Part shown: one piece after another, positions 46,950-56,885 of the stretch | Layout: each line of letters starts with the position of its first letter | Position numbering within the stretch: position 1 is the first letter of the stretch | Origin: Lindgomyces ingoldianus | Lineage: Eukaryota; Ascomycota; Dothideomycetes; Pleosporales; Lindgomycetaceae | Length of the DNA stretch: 64,000 nucleotides | Direction: 5' to 3' | NCBI RefSeq assembly: GCF_010093535.1 | Contig: NW_022985172.1 | Coordinates: 1,342,561-1,406,560, forward strand | Notes under the pieces: model-generated | Seen by the model: only the letters and a program-made list of their open reading frames with translations | Told to the model about the DNA's origin: nothing | The model's database searches: none | Program-made: the position numbers and the translations under genes

Positions 46950-48620
46950 TATATATATTTTTATACTTTATAAGAAACTATATAGCTTTATATAACTATA
47001 AAACACATATTTAATTAAAAGTAAAAGAACTGTTTAAATAGCATAGTTAAAAAGCTTTTTATGCTTTATTACTATTTTAAAGCTTATGTCTAAAACTAGG
47101 CTTTTTTATTTAATGCTAATTAGCTTTATATAATTAAAAAAAGGGTTAATAGTTAGAATATAAATGCCTACCTCCTACAGGATATGCTTTAGTAGTGCAA
47201 TAGGGTACTAGATTTACTTAGATTTAACAGCGTAGCTGCAGCTTACTCTAACTTTTAGAATTATATAACACTATATCTAAATGTTTATTTTTAGCTTTAA
47301 GTAAAAGCATAATACTATATCTAGAATAGTCTTTAGCCTATACTATCTTTACTTAAGTTACTTATTAAAGTGTAAAATTAGTAAGTAAGGTTTTATATAA
47401 TATACTTAATATAAAAGTATTTAATTTAACTAAAGTAATTAAGACATAGTTTAAGATGTTAATTTTAAAACTAACTTTAGTAAAAAAATGCTTATTAATT
47501 TTAATTTAGCTTAGTAAATTTATATAGATGTAGTAACTAAGCCTTTATTTTTTTTATAGTATATTTAAATTTTTTTATAGTTTCTTTTTTAGTTCTTTTT
47601 TTAGTTTTTTCTTTTATATAACATATAATCTATTATTACTAACGTACTTCATGGGCAAGTCGCTCACACACCTGAGTTACTTACTTTTGCTAAGACCCTA
47701 CTATACTACTTTTCCTACACTAATGCATTCCTAACAACACTACTTAAACATGTTAAAGGAACATTAGATATAGCTTATACTTTAGGCTTTTAAATAAAAT
47801 GTAATACTTTTTAACTAACACGCTGCAGCTATCTATAAGGTCTTTTAAAAAATAATAAGTAACTAACACACTAAACAACCTTTCTAAGCTAATTATATAG
47901 CTAACTTATAAAAGCTAGATAATAATAAAAAGTAGGTAATTATTTAGCACATACTTAAGCTAGATGCATAAGAATTTCCCCCCTAGCTAGTAGCTATAGC
48001 TAATATAGCTAATTCTTTACACACTAAGCATAATATAGGCTATGTTAGCATAAACTAGCTTAATATATTTATTAAGCATTACTTAAAGCTTAAAGTAAAG
48101 TTTAAGTGTAAGTATAACTATAAAAAAGCTTTTTATAAAAATCTTATAATAATTTAAGGCTAGTTTAACTTTATAAAGAATATTAAAGCTAAGTATAGCA
48201 TTTAAGATAATAACATATATAACTTTAATAAGATAGAGTTTATAATAAGCTAAATATCTACTAAAGTAGTTGTTATAAGTTTAGAGAGATAAGGATAGCT
48301 AAAAGCAGTCTAGCTAGGCAACTAAGAGTAGACAACAGCTATCTAGGGCATTAATGCTAAAAGGTGGGCTATTCTGCCTTTTATTATTTTTTAAGGTAGT
48401 AACTACTTTTTAAACTAGTATAAAAAGAAAAATTTACTTTAAAATTAAGTTATTATAATCTTTAAGCGCAGCTAGACTACTAATTAGCTTAGTCTAAACT
48501 AGTTAAAGCACTTTAACGCGCATATAAAGAAGTGTACTGTTAGTAGCTACTATCTGCTAGTTATTAACAGCTATAAAAGCTATAACTTACTTTATTTTTA
48601 GTAATACTATAAAAATAATA

Positions 48621-50485
48621 ACGTACCTAACGGGTTGGCCGGCCACACGGGTTGGCCGGCCACTTTTACTAAGCCCCCACTACACTCTACCTATCTACAT
48701 AATGCCTTAACAACAACACTAGATTAAATCTTCTAAAGAATGTTAGATACAGCTTGCTCTTTAGGCTCTTAAATAAGACTTAAAACTCTCCTTATAACGC
48801 GCTGCAGCTATCTATAATGTCTCTTACACAACACTAAGTAATTAACGCGCTGGACAGCCTTTAGAAGCAGAATGCTAGCCTAAATTAAGGAATCTAACTA
48901 AGCTTAAAGAGGAGGTAGTTGTTAAGTACATACTTAAGCTTATTACGCGCAGATTTCCTCCTAGGCTCACAGCTATAGCTAATATAGCTAATTCCTTGCG
49001 CACTAAGCGTAATCTAGGCTAGGTTAGCTTAAACTAGCCTAGTATGTAGGTTAAGCACTGCCCTAAGTTTATAATAAAGTTTAATTACAAGTATAATTAT
49101 AAGAGAGCGCTTTATAAGGATCTAGAGGTTATCTAGGGCTAGTTTTGCCTAGTAGCTAACATAAAAGCTAAGTATAGTATCTAGGATAAAGACACATATA
49201 ACTTTAACAAGTTAGGCTTTATAATAGGCTAGATATTAACTAGAGCAGTTATTACAGCTTTAGAGAGACAAGGACAGCTAAAGGCAATACAGTAAAGTAA
49301 TAGAGAGTAGATAACAGTTATCTAAGGCATTAATATAATAAGGTAGGCTATTTTACCCTTTATTATCTTTAAGGGCTGCTATTACCTCTCTGCTTAGTAC
49401 AAGAAGGAGAATCTGCTTTAGAACTAGGTTATTATAGTCTCTAAGAACAGCTAGACAACAAATAAGCTTAGGCTGCAGTAGTTAAAGCACTTTAATAAGC
49501 ATATAAAGAAGAGGGTTGTAAGCGCTTATTAGCTTCTTATTATTAACAGCTATAAAAGCTACAACTTGCTTAATTTCTAGTAGTACTATAAAAAGAACAA
49601 GATTATTACTATCTACATGCCTTTACACTTATTGCACCTCTTATAGCCTCTTAATGTAGGTTGTTTTGCCCCTTTAAAGAAGGTGTATAGGTGCTAAGCT
49701 AAAGATCTTATGCGCAACTAAATTACCTACATTATAAAACTTAAGTTCCTACTATGCTTTATACGCGCCTATAATGCAGCAATTACTCTTAGTAATATCT
49801 AAGGAGAGTTTTAAGGCGCTAGTTTAGTCCTATTTAACCTAGAATAGGTTAAAATAGCCCTTAACATCTAGTTGCGTACTCTATTACTACTACTACCTAT
49901 TAATAACAAGCCCTAGCAGTTGTAAACCTTAAGTAATACCCTTAAATTTAGGTTGTAATTAATGCTTATAAAGGCAAGAATTTAGAGGTATGTAGATAGC
50001 TTACTAACATCTATAGTAAAGGCCTTTAAGAAGGTCTTAAAGGGGGCAGCAATTATTGCGCATAAGCTAGTGTTAGCGTAAAAGGAGATTATAAAGCTTT
50101 AAGCAGCAAATAAGGCTGCCACATAACATAGATTGCATAAAAGGAAGCAGATTTAGGCAGAAAAGACTTTAATAGTTAAGGATAGGGCTTATCTAACTGC
50201 TCTAAAGGAGTTTAGAGCGCGTAGTAATAGGAAGAAGCTAAAGACGCAGGTGCGCGCTAAAGGAGGTAAGCTAAGTTAAAGGCAATGCAGGCAGTGCAAT
50301 TAGACTAGGCATAACTTGCGTACATGTAAGAAAGTAGCAGAAGTAGACTCTAAATAATATCTTGTGTTGTATTACTCTATACAGGGCTAAAGTGGGCTGT
50401 TTTGCGAGAGAATGGGGTGGTTTTAGTAGGGGCTTAGCAAAAGTGGCCGGCCAACCCGTGTGGCCGGCCAACCCGTTAGGTACGT
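48621..50485 (+). mobile_element. pogo/Fot1-like element, full length, nested
   Basis: 1,865 bp, with near-identical inverted repeats of about 57 bp beginning ACGTACCTAACGGGTTGGCC. A TA precedes and follows it. The disrupted host sequence reads through once the element is removed: its left and right edges match an uninterrupted stretch of this element near 49585-49610. The size is typical of Fot1-type elements. Subterminal tandem copies of a GGTTGGCCGGCCAC unit lie at both ends. Confidence 0.88.
48702..50358 (+). pseudogene. pogo/Fot1-type DDE transposase relic
   Basis: Reading through many stop codons, the plus strand shows a pogo-type order: an N-terminal helix-turn-helix region from about 48702, a stretch like NKLGFIIGQ near 49210, NSWTTNELGLQWLKHFNKH near 49445-49505, then MPLHLLHLLQPLNVGCF near 49618-49670 (family consensus MPPHSSHLLQPLDVGCF), and a C-terminal CCHC zinc knuckle (CRQC, then H and C) at about 50285-50330. 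Here the quoted Q residues at stop positions are inferred from CAG/CAA-to-TAG/TAA changes. The enzyme is plainly inactive. Confidence 0.75.
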
Positions 50486-51586
50486 TAAGATTATTACTAT
50501 TTATATACTTTTTTACTTATTACACCTCTTATAGCTACTTAATGTAGGTTGTTTTACTTTTTTAAAAAAAGCATATAAGCGCTAAGCTAAAAACCTTATA
50601 CATAACTAAATTACTTATATTATAAAAATAAAGTTCTTACTATGCTTTAAAGTAGCTTATAATGCTATAATTACTTTTAGTAATATTTAAGAAAAGTTTT
50701 AAAGCGCTAAATTAGTTTTTTTTAACTTATAATAAGTTATAATAGGCCTTAATGTAAAGTTACGCACTCTATTACTACTACTACCTATATATAACAAGCC
50801 CTAGTAGTTATAAACCCTAAGTAATACTTTAAAACTTAGGTTATAATTAATACTTATAAAAATAAAAATTTAAAAGCATATAAATAGTTTACTAACTTTT
50901 ATAGTTAAGGTGTTTAAAAAAGTCTTAAAAGGAGCAGTAATAATTATACATAAGCTAGTGTTAGTGTAATAAGAAATTACTAAGCTTTAAGTAGCTAATA
51001 AGGCTACTACATAACATAAATTACATAAAAAAAAGTAAATTAAAGTAAAAAAAACTTTAATAATTTAAAAAAGCCTACACTTAATAGCTCTAAAGGAGTT
51101 TAAAGCGCGCAGTAATAGAAAGAAGGCAAAGAAGTAGGTGTAAGCTAAAGTAGGTAAGCTATCCTAAAGGTGCTGCAGATAGTGCAATTAGACTAGGCAT
51201 AACGCGCAAATGTGTAAGTAAGAAGCAGAAGTAGTATCTAAATAATATTCTAGGCTGTACTGTACTATATAGTGCCAGAGCGGGTTGTTATAGGCCATAA
51301 TAGAGTTTGTTAGGGTGGGGTCTTGGCAAAAGTAAGCGACTCGGGTGTGTGAGCGACTCGCCTATGAAGTACGTTATAAGTGCCTAAAATAAGTTTTATT
51401 CTACTATAGAATAGTTTTATAGTAAGTAGTCTACTAAATATAAGTTTTATTTAGACTATAGTGTTTAAATTTAACCTCTTACACCTACATAAATTATATA
51501 AGATAAAGAAGAGATAATCTGTCTAAAAAAATATACTTAAAAGTGTAAAAAAAAAAATGTTTATCTCTTTTATATAAGCTACTTTA

Positions 51587-51874
51587 TGTAACGGCGCAGG
51601 CAAGACAATGGGTCCGAATGCGGTATGAATCCACTTAGAGGCATATGGGAGTGCGTGGGGACTTAGAACCTGGGAATGCCATTAACACCTATAGGCCTTG
51701 TACGAAAGGATATCAGAAAACTACCGAGCTAGCTACAGGGGCGAGGTGCGACTAAATACATGAGGGAATAGGGGTAACAGCAGGGGTCGGGGCCAGGTCG
51801 GGGTCAGGGCCGATACGGAGGCCTTCCGGAAGTTCCGGCGACCCAAGATGGAGCGATTCATGAGAATCATTACA
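51587..51874. mobile_element. solo LTR
   Basis: 288 bp beginning TGTAACGGCG and ending GAATCATTACA, so it has TG...CA ends and a short TGTAA/TTACA inversion. It is flanked by a perfect 5-base duplication, CTTTA (51582-51586 and 51875-51879). Its base composition is normal, in strong contrast to the AT-rich sequence on both sides. No internal retrotransposon sequence remains. The parent element family cannot be named. Confidence 0.82.
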
Positions 51875-52879
51875 CTTTACATACACTAGCAGAATTAGCA
51901 TATTAGTAGTTAATCTAGTGTACATTTTTACTTTTTATTTAAGGCTATATAATAGCTAAGCTTTCTATTCTTGTAATCCTCTACTTTATATAATATAAAG
52001 TAATTAATAAGTGTAAGTAAATTAATAGTATTAAACAGCTACATATAATACTCTCTTATATATTAGCTAATATCTAATACATAGTAGATTAGACCTAGAT
52101 ATAGCTTTAAAACACACTTTTTATAAGCTATACTAAGTTTATTAAAAATAGCCTTTTTAAAAAGCTTATATAATTTAATTTTTTAATTACTAAAAGCTAT
52201 TCTAAACTATATCTTATTATAAATATTAGTAAAAATTATATTACACATCTTCTAAAAAGTGCTAAAGATTATTATATAATTAAGAACTTACTAAAAAGTA
52301 GATACTTTAAAAAGGGTAACTAAAGCATAACTTTATACTTAGTATATAAAGTAACTATAGTAGCTTAAAATAAAATCTTTTTATATAAACCCCCTACTAA
52401 GTAGACTAAAGTTAAGAAAAAGAAGAAGCTAGTAAAAAAAAAAAAAGTTAAGTAAAAATTAAGCTTTATTAAAAATAAAAAAAATAAAGAAATGCTTTTA
52501 TATAATTATAAGTAAGCACTATTTTAGCTATTTAATGTTAATTCTTAAGTGCCTTATTAGCTTTATAGTATTAAGAAGTAGTATATTTTATATAATAATT
52601 TAATTTATTTTTTTTATTTACTAGTTTAGTTTAGTTTTACTATTTAACAGCTACTTATTCTAGTTACTGCGTAGAGGTACAGGCCTTAACTAAGTGCTAT
52701 AAACATCTTTATATAGCTAAGTGCTATAAATAACTTTTATAGCTAAAGCACTTTACTATTTTTAAAAAAAATATTATATATACTTTAAGCTAGAACTATT
52801 ATATTATTAGCTAAAGCCTTAGTAGGTTTATCTTTAATAAAAATAAGCTACTACTATAAATTATTACTAGCACTACTAA

Positions 52880-53340
52880 TCTCTAGGCTGTAGCCTAAAT
52901 ATAAAAGTTTACTAGCTAGCTTATTATTACCTTTTTCTTTTATAAAGTAGGAACTAGTATAGTTACACTATTTACAATTACTATATGCTTTACTAAAGTG
53001 CCTCTTAGCGCAGCAGCACTCTAGGAACAGTTGTGGGCCTAAGACAGCACTATAGCATGCGCTACATAAGTTGTCTACTGCCCTTCTACAAGATTATATA
53101 AGGATAGTGTTAATATATAAAAGCCTATATAAAGCTATTTAATAAAGAGATATACTGCTATATATAAACTTTACATCCTGCTCTAAAAAGGCTAGCAATG
53201 CACAGGCCTGTAGACTATAAGCTAGTAGGGCTAGCTGCTGCTGTCCTATATATAGAACAGAATTAATATTAGCGCTAGCTTAGTTAGCAGCAGTAACAGC
53301 AGTATTATAAAAAATAAAAGCCTTATTTTAAGTGTTAGCT
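52880..53340 (-). pseudogene. Cys-cluster (DUF3716-like) protein relic
   Basis: The minus strand carries a degraded frame with regularly spaced Cys residues: SCRRAV, LCSACYSAVLGPQLFLECC, then AYSNCK. The Cys-x2-Cys, GP-x(3-4)-F-x-E-C, and Cys-x2-Cys order resembles the Cys-rich domain of the fungal DUF3716 family. Stop codons and the RIP-like composition show it is dead. It falls in the host element's own sequence, so it could be cargo or an element gene. Confidence 0.35.
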
Positions 53341-53385
53341 TTATATAATAAAAGTAATTAAAATACTATAGGCTTAATGCTTACA

Positions 53386-53489
53386 TTATTATTATTATTA
53401 TTATTATTACTGCTGCTACTGCTATTACTGTTGCTGCTATTATTGCTGTTGTTACTGTTGTTATTGCTGCTACTGCTATAGTAGTAGTA
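53386..53489. repeat. degenerate trinucleotide repeat
   Basis: ATT units passing into mixed TGC/TAC/TGT units (ATTATTATT, CTGCTGCTACTGC, TTGTTACTGTTG), ending in GTAGTAGTAA. Confidence 0.8.
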
Positions 53490-53662
53490 AATGTGGAAGA
53501 GTAGTGGTGGCAGTAAGTATCTACAATTATTGTACAACGCTGTAGTGAAGGCAGTTGCTATAAAAAGTAGTTATAATATAGTTATATAAAATAACCCTTT
53601 ACTCCTTAGATCTTTAAAAAACATTATACAAATGCGTTATAGTATGTTTTGCCTAGTAAAAT

Positions 53663-56600
53663 CAGTGTGTCCAACCGTTAGTACACCTAATAGTACAGTA
53701 CTGCAGTACACTGATTTTGGTCACGTACGTACGTACAGGGCATCTACTTAGTATACTGTACTATACGTGAGGCTGCTGTACTAACTGTTTACAGTAGTTA
53801 TATAGGATTTTAGTAGTTTTAGGCGGTTAAAGGCAGGTTGCTAAGGGCTAGGGGGCTTGTGTTTAGAGATTAATGCAGAGAATGCTATTATTGCCTATTT
53901 TGTTAGCAATCTTCTAATAAATTTAGTAACTATGCTATCTACATTATTTTTTTGCCTATTATAATGTCCTAATTCTTATCTTAATTAACAACACAGTTAT
54001 CTTAGCGTGTTACCACCTTGCAGGCCCTATCCTTGCAGGCCTTATCCTTACAAGCCTTATTCTTACATGCCTCATCCTCACATGCCTCATCCAGCCGTTC
54101 TGCCACCTAGATATATCATGCTGCCTCATCCCAACGCTTAGAGAAGGCCTGCATAGCCTCACCTAGTCCATCTACGCTGTCCTCGCGTGAAGCAACTCCT
54201 TTAAAGCATATGTAAGATACCTAGGCTAAGGAGCACCTAAATAATGCCTGCTATAACATTAGAATTGCCTTTAAAATTAACTAGGATAATATATAGTGTT
54301 CTAGCGTTAAATTAAGCGCAGATTAGCTAGGATATTATATAAAGCATAAGTTGCAACTTCTTAGGCGCTAGAAGGTGTTATTTATATAGAGATACAGTGC
54401 AGATCTGTAGCATGTTACTAAGGCAAGTAAGAAGAAGCAGCTATAGCTCTATTAAGCTTGCTATAAAGCTAGTGTTTAAAAGGCAGCTAAACTTGTTAAT
54501 AGCAACATCTATATAGTAAAGCATCTTAAGGTAGTTTATAAGATTAATGCTAACATTAGCGTACTGCTAGATAGCCCTTAGAGGCCTTTAAATCCCTTTG
54601 TAGCAGCAGTAGAGGTAGCAGGAGCAAGGCGGCAGGTAGCTTATACGCTGTGGCAGGAGGGTGCTCTAGCGCAGGCGTTTGTTAACTAGGTGGTTGTATC
54701 TAATTAGTTGCTGTAGTAATTAACCTTAGCTAGATGTTAAAGTCTTATTACCTAAAAGTAACTTAATCTTCTTAACACTTTTTTTACTTTTTTAACTATG
54801 CTATTATAATATCTTTATAATAGTTTTATAGAGTAAAAAGAGGAGATTTAGACTATGTTATATAAAGCTTATAGCAAAATTGTGTTAAGCCTAGATAAGT
54901 AGAGTAGTCCTAACTACCTTTTAATGCTAGGAGTTATTGCGCATTTTATTAGTAAGTAAGCCTTATTAAACTTAGCTTATACAGCTTATAGATGCGTACA
55001 TAGATGCTAACACCTAGCTGCAAGACCTACTTATTAGCTTTAAAAACCTATACAGCAACAAGACTAGTGTAAATTAAGCATGTACTATTATTAAGGTTCT
55101 TTAGGAGTATAATATTAAGTTAAAATTCTACTGCTTTATAGCAGATAACATGTTAAATAATAACATCTAGCTTATTAATTATCTTAACTTACATATAACT
55201 CTTAACTTTAGCAGCAACAACTAAATACGCTGCGCTAGCCATACTATTTAAATTATTGTTAAGGCAGTTATCTACAGCAATAATATAAGCTTATAGAAAT
55301 AAGAGCTAGCTAATGTAGCTTTTTAGAATTAATTTAAGCTTTATTAATAGCATAGAGTTGTTAGAAAGCTTTATAACTTTTATAACTTAGTCCTTTGCTT
55401 AAACAAGTGTTGTAATAGCTTTACAGCTATTATAACTACACTAAGTAAGAAGGATGTCCTCTAGAGCTTTAGTACACTAAATCTACTATAAGATAGCAGC
55501 GTACAGTAGCATTCTGTTTATCTTATAATTCTATGTTATTTTAAACTTAAAGAGCTTATCTAGCGCTTTATCTAATCTAAGCGCTATAACATAGGCCTTA
55601 CTAATAAAGTTAATAATAATATTAAAGATAACAGTTATAATCCTTTACTTAATAGCCTTACTAATAATAAATAGGTAGAGGTAGAGCACATAAAAGACTT
55701 TTTAAAGATCTTTTATAAAATAACTAAACACCTTAAAGGCAGCGCTAGCAAATTAGGCTACAGCAGCTTATAGTAAATAATTATATACCTACAGGTAATT
55801 AATAATAAGCTTAAAGCGTAGAGAGAGCGCCTATTTTATAAGCACTACAGCAACTACCTTAAAAACAGCGTTGCCTTTAGCATTAAGAAGCTTACTACGT
55901 ACTAGAAAACTCTTGTTTTAGAGCTAGAGATCTCTTACTACTGTGTGGTAACTATTCTTAACCTGTCTCTCTGCCTTCTCTAGTTTAAAGACTACTAGAA
56001 ACACTACCTATCTTAGTATAAGCATATAAAGTTGTCTATTTAGAAGATCTATACACACTACTTAAAGACCTTTAAAAAGGAAGAGGAGAAAAAAGAGGCA
56101 GTGTTGCTAGAGATATTATAGAGGAAGCTCTTAGTAGCTTACAGCAACCTACATAATAAGCGCTTTAAAAAGGCCCTCTTAGTTAACCTTACTATCCTTT
56201 ATAATAATAAGGGTTGTAGCTTAAAGAGGAGGTAGAAAGTTAATAAGTTAGACTTCTACCTTAATTCTCTAGTAAAAGATAAGTATGCTAGAGATTAGCT
56301 GCTTACTTAGCTGCTTAAGTAGTAGCAGTAGTAAAGTTAACTTTACTACTTTATTTTTTATAAGATTGCCCTTAATTTCTTATTAATTTTAGTAACTTTA
56401 TGTAAGTGTAAGCAGTGCTTTTTATAGGCTAAGGAGACTATTATAATAAAAAGAAATTAACTATTAGTATTAATAATAAAGGCTTTTTAACTATAGAAGA
56501 ATTAGTTATGTAATAACACTGTTACTAGTAAGCTAACTAAGCTTATAGAGTACATTAAAATAGTAAGATTAATAACAGTAGATTTTACAAGGGGTATTAT

Positions 56601-56791
56601 AACTTCTTAATTAGGTATAGTCTTTAGCTTTAGCGCAATTACTTTATAATACTTTAATATACTTTAGTTACTGTATCCTAACCGTACACTAACGTCATCT
56701 CCTCCGTACAGTTAGTTAGTAACAGCCTCCTCTTCCGTAACTGTACTATACAGCCTCCAAAAGGCTCCGTAACTAACGGTTGGACACACTG
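53663..56791 (+). mobile_element. hAT-like DNA transposon
   Basis: 3,129 bp with terminal inverted repeats CAGTGTGTCCAACCGTTAGT (left) and its exact inverse (right). It is flanked by a perfect 8-base duplication AGTAAAAT (53655-53662 and 56792-56799). An 8-base duplication and CAGTG ends are hallmarks of hAT elements. The interior is RIP-like. A palindrome, GTACAGTACTGCAGTAC, lies just inside the left end near 53694-53710, and an ACGTACGTACGT run near 53723-53735. Confidence 0.87.
54500..56330 (+). pseudogene. hAT transposase relic
   Basis: A plus-strand frame, read through many stops, gives ADNMLNNN near 55145-55170 (hAT consensus TDNASNN) and, further on, a segment like FYKITKHLKGSASKLGYS near 55705-55770 where hAT proteins have FYxATxxLEGxxA. 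The C-terminal dimerisation motif is not distinguishable. Boundaries are approximate. Confidence 0.6.
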
Positions 56792-56838
56792 AGTAAAATA
56801 CTATAGTGTTTTATACCTAAAATGCTCCTAAGCAATTA

Positions 56839-56879
56839 GCGATTAGTTTTTTCCCTTCACCAGCTAACAGTCCGCCGTA
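56839..56879 (-). repeat. right terminal inverted repeat of the composite element
   Basis: Reverse complement of the left end, with one internal mismatch (GCTGGTG versus GCTAGTG) and small changes at the inner edge. It is followed by the duplicated GGTGTC. Confidence 0.8.
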
Positions 56880-56885
56880 GGTGTC

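Larger units (their letters stand above)
47642..51374 (+). mobile_element. pogo/Fot1-like element, second subfamily, interrupted
   Basis: Inverted repeats start ACGTACTTCATGGGCAAGTC (left) and its counterpart on the right, with TA flanks (47640-47641 and 51375-51376). The total span is 3,733 bp. Removing the nested element and its duplicated TA (48621-50487) leaves 1,866 bp, almost exactly the size of the nested one. The internal sequence is a heavily mutated homologue of the same transposase in the same orientation, including the C-terminal Cys-rich end near 51170-51240. Confidence 0.82.
44543..56879. mobile_element. 12.3 kb TIR-bounded composite AT-rich element
   Basis: The left end at 44543 reads TACGGCGGACTGTTAGCT and the right end at 56879 is its exact inverse. 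The inverted match continues inward through GTGAAGGGAAAAAACTAAT with one mismatch, about 40 bases or more in all. The directly flanking GGTGTC is duplicated (44537-44542 and 56880-56885), as expected of a 6-base target duplication. Nearly everything between is very AT/TpA-rich, like a RIP-mutated repeat, while both flanks are normal. Subtracting the nested elements leaves about 4 kb of the host element's own sequence. The superfamily is not determinable from the relic. An alternative is two solo copies of a short inverted repeat, but the matched duplication argues for one insertion. Confidence 0.72.
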
